DNA of 64,000 nucleotides from Salinibacter ruber DSM 13855 (GTDB taxonomy: Bacteria > Bacteroidota > Rhodothermia > Rhodothermales > Salinibacteraceae), in the NCBI RefSeq assembly GCF_000013045.1, contig NC_007677.1, forward strand, positions 2,666,001 to 2,730,000, given 5' to 3'. A program made the translations under genes and the position numbers. The notes below the pieces were generated by a model. It did not search any database, was not told the origin of the DNA, and was given only the letters and a program-made list of their open reading frames with translations. Positions 7,945 to 17,565 of the stretch are shown piece after piece (position 1 is the stretch's first letter; every line of letters begins with the position of its first letter).

Positions 7945-9867
7945 CTACGTCTGTACGCGCTGGTCTGTCCGCGCCCCGTCCCCCCGCGGTGCCACCTGAT
8001 CGGCGTACTGCAGGTCGTACAGCTTTCGGTAGAGGCCGTCCGCCGCCAGCAGCTCCTGGTGCGTGCCCCGCTCCCGGATCTCCCCCTTGTGCATCACCAG
8101 AATCTTGTCCGCGTCCTGGATGGTGGAGAGGCGGTGCGCGATGGCGAGCGTGGTGCGCCCTTCCGTCACCCGCTCCAGGGCCCGCTGGATGAGGGCCTCC
8201 GTCTCCGTATCGACGCTGGAGGTGGCCTCGTCGAGCACCATCACGTCCGGGTCGTACAGGAGCGCCCGCACGAACGCAAGGAGCTGCCGCTGGCCGCGCG
8301 AGAGCGACGAGCCCCGCTCCTTCACGTCCTGGTCGTACCCGTCCGGCAGCCGCTCGATGAGCTGATCGGCCTGCACCGTCTCGGCGGCGCGTCGCATCGT
8401 CGCCTCGTCGATGCTCGGGTCGTCGAGCGTCAGGTTGCGCCGCACCGACCCGCTGAACAGGAACACGTCCTGCGGGATGAGGCCGATGTGCTCGCGCAGG
8501 TCGCGGAGCCGCAGGTCGCGGATGTCGTGCCCGTCCACCCGAATTTGGCCGCGCTGGATCTCGTAGAAGCGCAGCAACAGGTTCATCACCGTGGACTTGC
8601 CCGCGCCGGTCGCCCCCACCAGCGCCGCCATCTCGCCGGGCTCCACCCTGAACGACACGTCCTCCAGCACCCAGTCGGGGGTTCCCGCGTCGTCCTCCTC
8701 GTAGGCGAACCACACGTTCTTGAACTCGATGGTCCCCTCGACCGCGTCGAGCTCGACCGGCGCGCTGGGCGCCTCGATGCTCTCGTCGGTGTCGAGCAGA
8801 CTGAAGACCCGCTCGGCCCCCGCCATCGCCTTCTGCAGGGTGTCGTACTGGTTGGACAGGTCGCGGATGGGCCGGAAGAACTGCCGCGCGTACTGGATGA
8901 ACGCCACGAGGACGCCGAGCGTGAGGGCCGAGCCGCCCAGGGCCCGAAAGCCGCCGAACCAGAGCACCGCCGCCAGGGCCAGGTTCGAGATAAACTCGAT
9001 GGACGGCCAGAAGATGGCGTAGTAGAAGATGGTGTGGAGGTGCGCCGCCCGATGCTTGTCGTTGATGCCCTCAAACCGGTCCTCCTCTTCGTCCTCCCGA
9101 TTAAAGAGCTGGACGATGTGCATCCCCGTCACGTGCTCCTGAATGAAGGAGTTGATCCGGGCCATCTGCTTGCGCGTCTCGCGGTACTGCTCCCGCACGT
9201 TGCGCCGAAACCAGAACGTCACCCACACCATCAGCGGCATCACCAGGAGCGTCACCACCGCCAGCATCCAGTTGAGGGTGAACATGAAGTAGGCGATGAA
9301 CACCAGCTTGAACAGGTCCCCCAGCACCGACACGAGGCCCGAGGAGAGGGCGTCGCTGAGGGCCTCCACGTCGCTGGTGGTGCGGGTGATGACGCGCCCG
9401 ACGGGCGTCCGGTCGAAGTACGCGAGGGACTGCCCCTCGACGTGCCGGAAGAGGGTGGTGCGGAGGTCGTAGATGGCCTGCTGCCCGATCCACTGCGTGA
9501 GGTAGTTTTCGCCGAAGGAGAGAATGCCCTCCCCCACCAGCGCGAGCACCAGGTACAGGATGATGTACTGCAGGCCCTCCAGGTCCCCCACCACGATGTA
9601 GTTGTCGATGCCCTTCTGCACGAGCCATGGGCGCAGCGGGCCGAGGAAAGACGCCCCGAGCGTGATGGCCAGCGCCAGGACGATGTACCCGGCGTAGGGG
9701 GTCAGGTACTGGCCCAGGCGACGGATGAGGCGCCCGTCGAAGGTGTTGACCTCATCGACCGTGTCTTCGGGTTCGAAGTGATCGTCGGACGCGTCGTCAG
9801 CCAAGTGCGGGGGAGCGGGTGGGTGAGAGAAATCAACAAGACAACAGTCAAGCAACTTGGAGGACAC
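7945..9867 (-). CDS. ABC exporter half-transporter (permease-ATPase fusion), canonical ATPase site
   Basis: The 640-residue product has a six-helix type-1 exporter domain (about residues 50-350) and a nucleotide-binding domain with Walker A GATGAGKST, signature LSRGQ, Walker B VMVLDEATSSVD and a switch histidine in AIAHRLS. Walker B keeps the catalytic glutamate. It resembles the YheH/MdlB half of heterodimeric multidrug exporters. The likely partner lies 1.1 kb away (11005-12804), with ribonuclease Z between. The start is uncertain: GTG at 9867 gives an acidic 50-residue leader, while a TTG at 9804 would shorten it. The exported compound cannot be inferred. Confidence 0.88.
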   Translation of the reverse strand: MSSKLLDCCLVDFSHPPAPPHLADDASDDHFEPEDTVDEVNTFDGRLIRRLGQYLTPYAGYIVLALAITLGASFLGPLRPWLVQKGIDNYIVVGDLEGLQYIILYLVLALVGEGILSFGENYLTQWIGQQAIYDLRTTLFRHVEGQSLAYFDRTPVGRVITRTTSDVEALSDALSSGLVSVLGDLFKLVFIAYFMFTLNWMLAVVTLLVMPLMVWVTFWFRRNVREQYRETRKQMARINSFIQEHVTGMHIVQLFNREDEEEDRFEGINDKHRAAHLHTIFYYAIFWPSIEFISNLALAAVLWFGGFRALGGSALTLGVLVAFIQYARQFFRPIRDLSNQYDTLQKAMAGAERVFSLLDTDESIEAPSAPVELDAVEGTIEFKNVWFAYEEDDAGTPDWVLEDVSFRVEPGEMAALVGATGAGKSTVMNLLLRFYEIQRGQIRVDGHDIRDLRLRDLREHIGLIPQDVFLFSGSVRRNLTLDDPSIDEATMRRAAETVQADQLIERLPDGYDQDVKERGSSLSRGQRQLLAFVRALLYDPDVMVLDEATSSVDTETEALIQRALERVTEGRTTLAIAHRLSTIQDADKILVMHKGEIRERGTHQELLAADGLYRKLYDLQYADQVAPRGDGARTDQRVQT

Positions 9868-9918
9868 GCGCAGTGTTGCGTCCTCCAGAACGGGGATGTG
9901 GCATTGGTCGCCGGTGTG

Positions 9919-10887
9919 TTACGATTCGTCCGCCGGGCCCACCGGATCGGGCTCTTTTTCGCGGGGGTCCAGCTCGTAGCGTCGGAGCTCTTCGGCAACC
10001 TCTGCCGCGGGAAAGACCGAGCGCGCCTCCCGCTCCTGTGGCGCGGGATCCGGATAGCGGGCGCTGAGGTGCCCCAGAAGCAGGCGCGTGGCCCCCGCCT
10101 CGCGGGCGACCGTCGCCGCCTGCCGGGCCGTCGAGTGCCCCGTCTCGTCGGCCCGCGCTGCGTGGTCGTCCGCGAAGGTGGCGTCGTGGTAGAGCAGGTC
10201 GGCCTCCTCGGCGAGGGCGCGTCCGCCCGCACAGGGGCGGGTGTCGGTCACGTAGGCCGCCACGACGCCGGGGCGCGGTGGGCCCAGCACCTGCCCCGGA
10301 CGCACCGTCGTGCCGTCCGGGGTCGTCACCGGGCACCCGTTTTGAAGCCGCCCGAACGCCGGCCCCTCCGGCACGCCCAGCGCTCGGGCCCGCTCGGGAT
10401 CAAACCGACCGGGCCGCGTCCGCTCCGCCACCCGGAAGCCCATTGCAAACACCTCGCGGTGATCCAGGCGCCGGGCCTCAACGGCAATCTCGTCGGTCTC
10501 GTACACCGTGCCGAGGGTCCCCGCGGCGTCCGCCTCCACCACGTGCACCGGGAAGGACAGGCGCGCCGGCGTGGCGCCGGGCACGGCGCGCAGCATGGCC
10601 GGGCCGCCGGGGGGCAGCACGAGCGTCACGGGATCGGCCCGCTGCTGCAGTTCCATCGTCGAGAGCAGGCCCGGCAGCCCGTAGCAGTGGTCCCCATGCA
10701 GGTGCGTCACGAAGATGGCCTCGATGCGTGCCCAGCTGAGCCCGGCCTCCCGCAGGCGGTACTGCGTCCCCTCCCCGCAGTCGAAGAGCAGCACCTGCCC
10801 CTTCCGTTCCACCGCCAGGGCCGAGAGGTGCCGCTCGTCCGTCGGCACCGCCGAGGCCGTTCCGAGGGGGATGACGTCAATTTTCAT
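9919..10887 (-). CDS. rnz: Ribonuclease Z (tRNA 3'-processing endonuclease)
   Basis: This 322-residue metallo-beta-lactamase-fold protein has the HLHGDH zinc motif (residues 62-67), LLFDCGEGTQYRL before it, and the later LYHDATF and HLSARY histidine blocks. These are as in RNase Z, which cuts precursor tRNAs after the discriminator base to allow CCA addition. Length and motifs are those of the short bacterial form. The ATG at 10887 starts right at the first beta strand (MKIDVIPLGTAS). The gene sits between the two ABC half-transporter genes on the same strand. Inverted array B occupies part of the space upstream. Confidence 0.92.
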   Translation of the reverse strand: MKIDVIPLGTASAVPTDERHLSALAVERKGQVLLFDCGEGTQYRLREAGLSWARIEAIFVTHLHGDHCYGLPGLLSTMELQQRADPVTLVLPPGGPAMLRAVPGATPARLSFPVHVVEADAAGTLGTVYETDEIAVEARRLDHREVFAMGFRVAERTRPGRFDPERARALGVPEGPAFGRLQNGCPVTTPDGTTVRPGQVLGPPRPGVVAAYVTDTRPCAGGRALAEEADLLYHDATFADDHAARADETGHSTARQAATVAREAGATRLLLGHLSARYPDPAPQEREARSVFPAAEVAEELRRYELDPREKEPDPVGPADES

Positions 10888-10936
10888 CTATGCAGAATGC
10901 CTCGTGTCGGGCAGGAGTACGCTTCGACGGGGGGAA

Positions 10937-11008
10937 CGTACTGCGTATTTCGTATCGCGTCTTGTCCAGGCAAAAGACACGCAGTACGAACCACGCAATA
11001 CGAACTAC
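10937..11008. repeat. Paired inverted array B (TACTGCGTATT type)
   Basis: The left arm (about 10937-10964, CGTACTGCGTATTTCGTA) and right arm (about 10971-11008, CACGCAGTACGAACCACGCA) are imperfect reverse complements with a short loop. Within each arm the unit TTCGTAnTGCGT recurs in degenerate form. The right arm includes the stop codon of the downstream-numbered ABC gene (11005-11007). Confidence 0.65.
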
Positions 11009-12804
11009 AGTGCCTGGATTTCTTCCTCGAGAAGCTGCTTCTCGTACAGATCCGCGTAGAGGCCCTCCTCGCCCACGAGCGCCTCGTGGGTTCCGCGCTG
11101 CACCACCTTCCCCTGCTCCATCACGAGAATGAGGTCGGCCTCCTGCACGGCACTAAGGCGGTGGCTCACGATGACGAGCGTGTGGCTGCCCTGGCGCGCC
11201 CGCAATGACCGCAGGATGTTGCGCTCCGTGGCGGTGTCGACGGCCGAGAGCGCGTCGTCGAACACGAGCACGCGGGGGTCGCGGATCAGCGCCCGGGCGA
11301 TCGAGGTCCGCTGCTTCTGCCCCCCCGACAGCGTGATGCCCCGTTCGCCCACGTACGTATCGAACCCGTCCGCGAAGTTCTCCACGTTCTCCACGAGATC
11401 CGCCTCCGCGGCCGCCGCCCGGATCTCGTCGCGCCCGGCATCGAGGTCCCCAAACGCAATGTTGTTGGCGACCGTGTCGCTAAACAGAAACACGTCCTGC
11501 GGCACGTACCCCATGTGCTCGCGCAGCGTCCGCAGCGGGATGGTCTCAATCTCGTACCCGTCGACGGCAACGGTGCCGGCGTCCGGCTCCAGAAGGCGCG
11601 GAATCATGCGGACGAGGGTGCTTTTGCCGGACCCGGTGCGCCCGACGATGGCGAGGGTCTGGTCGGCCGGAAGGTCGAAGCTTACCCCGCGCAGGGCCGG
11701 CTCGTCTTCGTCCTCGTACTGGTACCACACGTCACGGAACGTGATGCGCCCCTCCAGGCTCTGGATCGCCGGGTTGGTCTGCGGCCCGTCGTCGATGTCC
11801 GGCTCCCGGTCCAGAATCTTCTGCAGCCGCAGGACCGACGCGGAGGCCCGCTGAATCATCGTAATCACGAAGCCGAGCGAGGCGACCGGCCACGTCATCA
11901 TGTTGATATAGATGATGTACTCGGCGATATTCCCGATGGTGATGGCCCCCTCCGCCACGAGCTGCCCGCCCATCCACACCACGATCACCGTCGACACGCC
12001 CACGAGCAGCAGAAAGGAGGGCCGCCACGCCGACTCCACCAGCGCGAGGTTCAGGTTGCGCGCCCGGTACTCCTGGCTTTCGTCGTCGAAGGCCTCCGCC
12101 TCCGCGGCCTCTCGCGTGTAGGCCTTCAGCACCCGAATGCCCGACAGCGCCTCCTGCACGCGACTGGTCAGGGCCGAGTATTGCTGCTGCAACTGGTCGC
12201 TGCGGTGGTGCACCATGCGGGCCATGAAAAACACCGCCACCGCCAGCACCGGCAGCGGCGTGAGCGCGTAGAGCGTGAGGGTGGGCGAGATGACGAACAT
12301 GACCGACGCCGCCACCAGCACCATCACGAGGGAGCGGGTCACGTACATGATCGCCGGGCCGATGTAGCGCCGCACCTTCTCGATGTCGTCGGTCGCCCGC
12401 GTAATCACGTCCCCGGTCGAGTATTCCTGGTAAAACGTGGAGGAGAGCCGCTGCAGGTGATTGTAGAGGTCGTTACGCAGGTCGTACTCGATGTGGCGGG
12501 AGGCAACCACGACGGTCTGCCGCATCAGAAACATGAAGAGGCCGCTCGTCCCGGACAGGGCAATGATCACGAGCGCGAACAGCACCAGCGCGCCGAAGAA
12601 GTAGGCGTAGAGCTCCGCCTGCGCCGGCGTGCCGCCGTACAGCGTGTACAGCCGCACGAACCGGGGAATGCTGTCCACGGCCTGTCGCACCACCATCGGC
12701 ACCGTGATCTGAAAGCCGGCCGAGATCATCGTGAAGAGAAGCCCCGGCACGAACAGGTACTTGTATTGCCAGAAGAAGTGGTTGAGGCGGCCAAGTGGGC
12801 CCAT
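11005..12804 (-). CDS. ABC exporter half-transporter with degenerate Walker B (heterodimer partner)
   Basis: The 599-residue protein (start ATG 12804, MGPLGRLNHFFWQYKYLF) has a six-helix exporter domain and an ATPase domain with Walker A GRTGSGKST, signature LSGGQKQR and Walker B VLVFDDALSAVD. The second acidic residue of Walker B is Asp rather than the catalytic Glu. In heterodimeric exporters such as TM287/288 the degenerate subunit shows the same change, so this is probably the regulatory half pairing with the product of 7945-9867. It resembles YheI/MdlA. A longer open frame to 12939 exists, but its extra N-terminus looks like translated intergenic DNA. Confidence 0.87.
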   Translation of the reverse strand: MGPLGRLNHFFWQYKYLFVPGLLFTMISAGFQITVPMVVRQAVDSIPRFVRLYTLYGGTPAQAELYAYFFGALVLFALVIIALSGTSGLFMFLMRQTVVVASRHIEYDLRNDLYNHLQRLSSTFYQEYSTGDVITRATDDIEKVRRYIGPAIMYVTRSLVMVLVAASVMFVISPTLTLYALTPLPVLAVAVFFMARMVHHRSDQLQQQYSALTSRVQEALSGIRVLKAYTREAAEAEAFDDESQEYRARNLNLALVESAWRPSFLLLVGVSTVIVVWMGGQLVAEGAITIGNIAEYIIYINMMTWPVASLGFVITMIQRASASVLRLQKILDREPDIDDGPQTNPAIQSLEGRITFRDVWYQYEDEDEPALRGVSFDLPADQTLAIVGRTGSGKSTLVRMIPRLLEPDAGTVAVDGYEIETIPLRTLREHMGYVPQDVFLFSDTVANNIAFGDLDAGRDEIRAAAAEADLVENVENFADGFDTYVGERGITLSGGQKQRTSIARALIRDPRVLVFDDALSAVDTATERNILRSLRARQGSHTLVIVSHRLSAVQEADLILVMEQGKVVQRGTHEALVGEEGLYADLYEKQLLEEEIQAL

Positions 12805-12948
12805 GGCGGGCGGAAACTGTGTCTGAGAGACAGGATGTGCCAACGAGGATCGAAAAGAGGCTGATCCGGGCACACTGTGACGAGACAGGTGGATTCGCTC
12901 CCGAATCGGTCGCCGCCGGCCCCGTCCCCCTTCCTCCACAAGGCCTTT

Positions 12949-13035
12949 GGCGTATTTCGGAGTGCGTATCTTGCGCGGCAGATCTTAAACCGGAGGGCGC
13001 ACGCCCGCGCAAGACGCGCACTGTGCAATACAGAA
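12949..13035. repeat. Paired inverted array C (TACTGCGTATT type)
   Basis: The left arm (about 12949-12979) contains AGTGCGTATCTTGCGCGG. The reverse complement of the right arm (about 13004-13035) contains AGTGCGCGTCTTGCGCGG, 16 of 18 identical, and further outward GCGTATTTC pairs with CTGTATTGC. The spacer is about 24 bp. The element lies between the stop of the cyclic-nucleotide-domain gene (13061) and the start of the ABC gene (12804). It is the same sequence type as array B. Confidence 0.65.
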
Positions 13036-13060
13036 TGGGCGGCATCTCCGCCAGAATAGG

Positions 13061-13660
13061 CTACATCTCCGCCGGCACCTCGTCCCCGATCGTCTCGGCC
13101 GCCTCGGTGTAGGCCCGGAGCGCCGCCCGGGCGTCTGCCTGCTCCTCGTACCGTCGGATGAGCTCCACATGTTGGGCCGCCAGGTGCCGGGCCAGTGCCA
13201 TCGTGATCTCCATTCCGGCCTTCGGATTGCGGCGCATGACGTTCTTGAGGTCGGGCCGGAAGAACCCCAGCACCTGCGTCTCCGCGGCGGTTTCGGCCGT
13301 TTCGAGCCGTCGGAAGTCGCCGAGCAGAGACAGCCCCCCAATCATGCCGCCCGTGTCGATCGTTCGGAGTTCGTGGGGTGCCTCCGGCACCCGGTCCGTC
13401 ACGAGGCGCACCCGCCCCGACTCCACGACGTACAGCCCGAGCCCGGGGTCGCCCTCGTAGTACAGCGACTCCCCGCGGCGGTACATGCGCCGGTGCGTCA
13501 CGTCGGCCATGGCGTACAGGGCGCTCGACGAGAGGTGGGCAAAGGCCGGCACGTTCCGGAGGCGCTCCGCAATCTCGCGGGTGCGGGAGTCCAGCCGGCG
13601 CCGGAAGACCCGGCGGTACAGTCGCGTGACGGCCCGAAAAAGCGGACGAAAGATGGACAT
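13061..13660 (-). CDS. Cyclic nucleotide-binding domain protein (Crp-like sensor without DNA-binding domain)
   Basis: The 199-residue product has a basic N-terminal helix (residues 1-35), then a cNMP-binding beta-barrel: FAHLSSSALYAMADV, YRRGESLYYEGDPGLGLYVVESGRVRLV, the phosphate-binding-cassette region IGGLSLLGDFRRLETAETAAET, and the C-helix. The cassette departs from the cAMP consensus GE(L/I)ALL...RAA, so the ligand is uncertain. There is no helix-turn-helix at the C-terminus, only a helical tail, so direct promoter binding is unlikely. The start ATG at 13660 (MSIFRPLF) was chosen over an upstream one because the preceding residues look non-coding. The Omp85-like gene lies 108 bp upstream on the same strand. 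Confidence 0.75.
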   Translation of the reverse strand: MSIFRPLFRAVTRLYRRVFRRRLDSRTREIAERLRNVPAFAHLSSSALYAMADVTHRRMYRRGESLYYEGDPGLGLYVVESGRVRLVTDRVPEAPHELRTIDTGGMIGGLSLLGDFRRLETAETAAETQVLGFFRPDLKNVMRRNPKAGMEITMALARHLAAQHVELIRRYEEQADARAALRAYTEAAETIGDEVPAEM

Positions 13661-13768
13661 GACCGGCAACGTACGAATCGAGCGAGAAGCGGAATGAACA
13701 GGCGGAGGGGCGGCGTCGCGTGCCCCGTCGGCGGGGCGCTCCCCCCCAAACACGCCGACGCGACGGGC

Positions 13769-16345
13769 TCAGAAGGAGTGGCCGATGCCAAAGTGAAGAA
13801 GTGGGCCGCTGAAGTTGTCCCCAAACACGTCGTCGTTTCGGGGCGAGGGGTCGTGCAGCCGGTACGCCAGATCGAGCCGGACGATCAGGTACGGCCACTC
13901 CAGGCGCAGCCCGGCCCCGCCCCCCACCCCAACGTCGAGCAGCGCCTCCGGTCCCGCAAACCGCCCGTCCCGGCCGTCGCGTGCGGCCCCCGGCCCGTCG
14001 CGGTTGTCGTCTGCCTGCCCAAAGCCGCGGTTGCGCGGGCCAAACCACACGTTGCCCACGTCCAGGAAGGTGGCCCCGATCCATCGGGCCGCCAGCACGC
14101 TCGGAAAGAGCGTCGTCCGCAGCTCGATGCTCGACTCGAGCTTTACGTCGCCGCCCAAGATGTTCGAGGGGCTCTCCGGCACCGCCGTCGTGGTGTCTGC
14201 CGGGAGGCCCTCCCCAGGCCCCAGCTCCCGCAGGCGCCACCCGCGGACGCTGTTCGCCCCCCCACTGAAGAAGCGGCGGTCGAACGGCACCACGGTCGGC
14301 CCCGCGGTGGGATGCGCCCACCCGCCAAAGAACTTAAGCCCGAGCGTGGTGCCACTCCCCAGGGGCACGTACCGCCGCAGGTCCACCGACGCCCGGACGT
14401 ACGGACGGTAAATGAGCTGCCCGGTGAGCCCGCCGGCGCCCCCAAAGAGACTGGGCAACGAGTAGTCCGGGCGGCCGGGCGTAAACACGAACCGATCCAG
14501 CAGGAGGGGAAGCGTATTCCCCACCTCCCCGGATGCCTCGTAGATGTGTCCGCTCCGCCGCCGCATCGGCCCCGCCGTGGCGTCCCGAAACGTGTACCGG
14601 ACGGCCGTATTCACCTGCGGCTGCGTGTAGTCCTCCAGAATCTGCTGCCGCTGCACCGGGTCCTGCAGGTTGTCCCCCCCACGCCCGAACACGCGCCGGA
14701 GGAACTTCTTGCTGAACTGATCGAGGGTGTCCGGGTTGCTCAGGCTCAGGTCCACGACGTCGACCAGGGAGGACTGGGTCGGCGTGTGGTCCATCTCCAG
14801 GCGCAACTGTGCGTTTACGCGACTCCGAATCCGCAGCCCGAGGTCGGTCCGCAGGGCCGTCAGGCCCGTGAGCGACAGGCGGGTGCGGGCGCTCGACAGG
14901 TCGAACGTCCGGTCGAGGGACTGAAACGGGCGAATGAGGTACGGGAGCACGAGGGAGGCACTGCCCTCAAACTGATTCGAGCTCACGAGCAGGGAGTCGA
15001 GGCCCGTGGCGACCGAGGCCGACGTGCGGAGCCGAAACGTCTCGCCGCCCCCGAAGGCGTTCACGTTCTCGTACGTGCCGCTCAGGCCGACCCCAAACTC
15101 GTTGAGCCGCACCCCCGCTTCGCGCGCCCCCACCGACTCGCGCTGCAGCGCAAAGGTCTCCGCCTGCAGCCGATGGCGCTGCCGGGTCTGCGCGTTGATC
15201 TGAAGGGGCAGGTAGGGCGCCCCCGTCGTGTCACGCCGCACGGCATCCTCGTACTGCGGCGACAAATTGGTGAAGGCGAACACGCCCGTGCCGTCGAGGC
15301 GCCGCTTCGTGGCCTGGACGGCCGACTGGTCGTAATACGCCCCCGGCGTAAACCGGAGACTGCGACGCACAATGGCGGGGTCGAGGCGACGCTCGTCCAC
15401 AAATCGGGCGGTCACCTGCGGCCGCCCCCCTCCGGTCGTGTCCACGGCCACGTCGACCGTGTCGGAGCGGGGCGGCGCGTCCTCCGGTCCCGTCGCCTCG
15501 AAGCGCACGTCCCCGAACCGATACCGCGGCCCCGTCTGCACGCGGAGCGTCACGTCAAACGAGTCGGGCGTCGCCCGATATACCACCGCCCGGACCGAGT
15601 CGCGGCTCACCGCAGCGTATCCCTCGTTCTGCAGAAACGTCAGGATGCGCCGGCGCTCTTCGAGCAGCATCGGCTCCCGGTAGCGCTGTCCCTGCACCCG
15701 CACGCTCAGCGTATCCCCCATCGAAACGGACGCCGTCTCAAAGACCGTCCCGTCCACGAGGCGCTGCTTCTGTCCGGTCCGCAACGCATCGAGCCCCGCG
15801 TACGTCACGCGCCGAAGATGGGTGGCCGATCCCGGTTCGATTTCAAAGACCACCCGCACCCGATCGTCCTCCTCGCGCGGCTCAACCCGGTACGACACCG
15901 ACGCGTCCCGAAACCCGCGCTGGCGGTAGAACAGTTCCAGCCGTTCGGCGTCGCCCCCAACCGTGGTCGAGTCGATGTAGGCGGGCGGCTCGCCCCCGGA
16001 CCGGAGGGCCCTCCCCAGGCGCTCCCACATCCAGTCGGCGCTCCCCAACTGGTGCACCCAGCGCCACCACGTGAGGCCCGGGATGCCGAGGACACGCCGG
16101 TTGGGGCGGGTACGGATGTTCTCCTTGAGCGTCCCCGACGCGAACTGACGATTGCCCCGAATGTCGACCTCGTGGACAATCGGAGCGGTGGTGTCGGCCG
16201 CCGCCCGTGCCCCACTGGCCAGGCGAGACGCCTGCGCGGGCCGGCGCCCCCCGATCAGAAGCACCACCCCGATCAACAGTCCCGTCACGGGGATCGCGTT
16301 CGGCCGGACGATGGCCCGAACAGTCGAGGAGAGATGGGTCGGCAT
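13769..16345 (-). CDS. Omp85/BamA superfamily outer-membrane protein (TamA-like)
   Basis: This is an 858-residue protein starting MPTHLSS, with a hydrophobic N-terminal segment (VTGLLIGVVLLIGG) and tandem POTRA-type repeats from about residue 55 to 390. Visible POTRA pieces are VHEVDIRGNRQF and LELFYRQRGFRDASVSY. A surface-antigen barrel with GGANSVRGWRLRELGPG (the conserved loop-6 region, in which (V/I)RG contacts the barrel wall) follows, ending LLHFGIGHSF with a terminal Phe. Such proteins insert or secrete beta-barrel proteins. The presence of few POTRA domains and no bam neighbours favours a TamA-type rather than BamA role. The open frame continues upstream to 16477, but the signal sequence supports the ATG at 16345. 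Confidence 0.83.
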   Translation of the reverse strand: MPTHLSSTVRAIVRPNAIPVTGLLIGVVLLIGGRRPAQASRLASGARAAADTTAPIVHEVDIRGNRQFASGTLKENIRTRPNRRVLGIPGLTWWRWVHQLGSADWMWERLGRALRSGGEPPAYIDSTTVGGDAERLELFYRQRGFRDASVSYRVEPREEDDRVRVVFEIEPGSATHLRRVTYAGLDALRTGQKQRLVDGTVFETASVSMGDTLSVRVQGQRYREPMLLEERRRILTFLQNEGYAAVSRDSVRAVVYRATPDSFDVTLRVQTGPRYRFGDVRFEATGPEDAPPRSDTVDVAVDTTGGGRPQVTARFVDERRLDPAIVRRSLRFTPGAYYDQSAVQATKRRLDGTGVFAFTNLSPQYEDAVRRDTTGAPYLPLQINAQTRQRHRLQAETFALQRESVGAREAGVRLNEFGVGLSGTYENVNAFGGGETFRLRTSASVATGLDSLLVSSNQFEGSASLVLPYLIRPFQSLDRTFDLSSARTRLSLTGLTALRTDLGLRIRSRVNAQLRLEMDHTPTQSSLVDVVDLSLSNPDTLDQFSKKFLRRVFGRGGDNLQDPVQRQQILEDYTQPQVNTAVRYTFRDATAGPMRRRSGHIYEASGEVGNTLPLLLDRFVFTPGRPDYSLPSLFGGAGGLTGQLIYRPYVRASVDLRRYVPLGSGTTLGLKFFGGWAHPTAGPTVVPFDRRFFSGGANSVRGWRLRELGPGEGLPADTTTAVPESPSNILGGDVKLESSIELRTTLFPSVLAARWIGATFLDVGNVWFGPRNRGFGQADDNRDGPGAARDGRDGRFAGPEALLDVGVGGGAGLRLEWPYLIVRLDLAYRLHDPSPRNDDVFGDNFSGPLLHFGIGHSF

Positions 16346-16542
16346 GAAGCGCGGCGGTCGGCAGATCCGGAAGAGGGCCCGCGTGTGGATCGGGGCTAAC
16401 GCCTCAGTGTCCAGACGGTGCCGGATGGGATTGTCCCCCTGCGTCCCGCCGCTGTTCGAGTCGAAGCGAGTGTGCACGGGACGGGCATTTTCTCATCACG
16501 CACACGGCGTCTCGTCCCAACGTCATCCCTTCCGGATCCGGA

Positions 16543-17565
16543 TCAGCGTGCCGATGCGGGGGACGCGCTCCCGCCCGCGCTCGCCCGGTACTGCTGGGTC
16601 CGACGCTCGAGCGTACGGTAGCTCTCCGGACTCATGTCCGGCATCAGGAACCGCATGGGGTTGAGGGCCGACCCATCGAGGCGGCGCACTTCGTAGTGGA
16701 GGTGAGGACCGGTCGACAGCCCCGAGTTGCCACTGTACCCGATGGTGTCGCCCCGTTGCACCTCGGCCCCGCGATAGATCTTATCTGGAATCTCGGAGAG
16801 GTGCGCGTACCGGGTCATGTACTCCGATTCCGGGTGTTTGACCTCAATCACCTTCCCGTAGCCCGGATTGTGCTCGGCCCGTTGCACCACCCCCTCGGCC
16901 GTCGCCATGACGGGCGTTCCCCGCTTCAGCAAGAAGTCAATTCCTTCGTGCATTTTCCGGACCTTTAGGATGGGATGGTCCCGCATTCCGTAGTTCGACA
17001 CCACGCGTCCGTTGGCCGGGCGGATGGCCGGAAGCTGGCGGAGCCGATCCTGACGCTGCTTCGCCACGCTGTAGAGCTCCTTGTAGCTCGACTTCTGCAG
17101 GCTCATCTGACGCTCCAGTTTGTCGAGCTGCTGAGCCGTGTTCTTCAGGAGCGCTTCGGTATCCGCCCCCAATTCGTCGAACTGTCGGTACGGGTCGGCC
17201 CCTCCGACCCCCACCTGCCGCACGTCCTCGGAGATCGGCTTCATCTGAAACAGCCGCCGGTAGAGCGTGCGGTCCTTTTTCGCCAGCGTGTCGAGCCGGG
17301 CTGACAGGGTCGTCATTCGGGAGTTGACGCGGTCGAGCTGCTGCTCAAGGGCCGTATTCTCGACCCGCAGGGTCTTCTCACTGGGCGAGGCGATCCACTG
17401 CTGATCAATCCCCCAGAAGAGAAGCCCCGTGAGGATGACGGCGAGTCCCGCGATCTGTCCGGCACGGGCCGCCCAGTCGGTCCAGGTCGTTTCGACCTCC
17501 TTAAAGGAGCAGGTCTCGGGATCGTATACGTACGTCTGGTCTCGGTCCATGGCAGGGGCGCTCAT
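16543..17565 (-). CDS. M23 (LytM) family metallopeptidase with coiled coil
   Basis: The 340-residue product has a cytoplasmic N-terminus (TYVYDPETCSFKEVE), one transmembrane helix (about residues 38-58, IAGLAVILTGLLFWGI) and a coiled coil (LEQQLDRVNSRMTTLSARLD). The C-terminal LytM domain carries the zinc motifs HEGIDF (HxxxD) and HLHYEV (HxH). It likely cuts peptidoglycan cross-bridges or organises the divisome, as in EnvC/NlpD-like proteins; both zinc motifs are intact, so activity is expected. Start choices are ATG 17565 and ATG 17550; the second begins at MDRDQTY. The YxYDPET opening is common in Bacteroidota M23 proteins. Confidence 0.85.
   Translation of the reverse strand: MSAPAMDRDQTYVYDPETCSFKEVETTWTDWAARAGQIAGLAVILTGLLFWGIDQQWIASPSEKTLRVENTALEQQLDRVNSRMTTLSARLDTLAKKDRTLYRRLFQMKPISEDVRQVGVGGADPYRQFDELGADTEALLKNTAQQLDKLERQMSLQKSSYKELYSVAKQRQDRLRQLPAIRPANGRVVSNYGMRDHPILKVRKMHEGIDFLLKRGTPVMATAEGVVQRAEHNPGYGKVIEVKHPESEYMTRYAHLSEIPDKIYRGAEVQRGDTIGYSGNSGLSTGPHLHYEVRRLDGSALNPMRFLMPDMSPESYRTLERRTQQYRASAGGSASPASAR

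Noticed and set aside
8059-11208. A 1049-codon plus-strand open frame opposite the ABC and rnz genes, and similar long ones at 13169-16399 and 1638-3632
   Set aside because: They are antisense to well-recognised genes, show no family motifs, are rich in Arg/Pro/His as expected from the complementary frame of GC-rich coding DNA, and cross gene boundaries.
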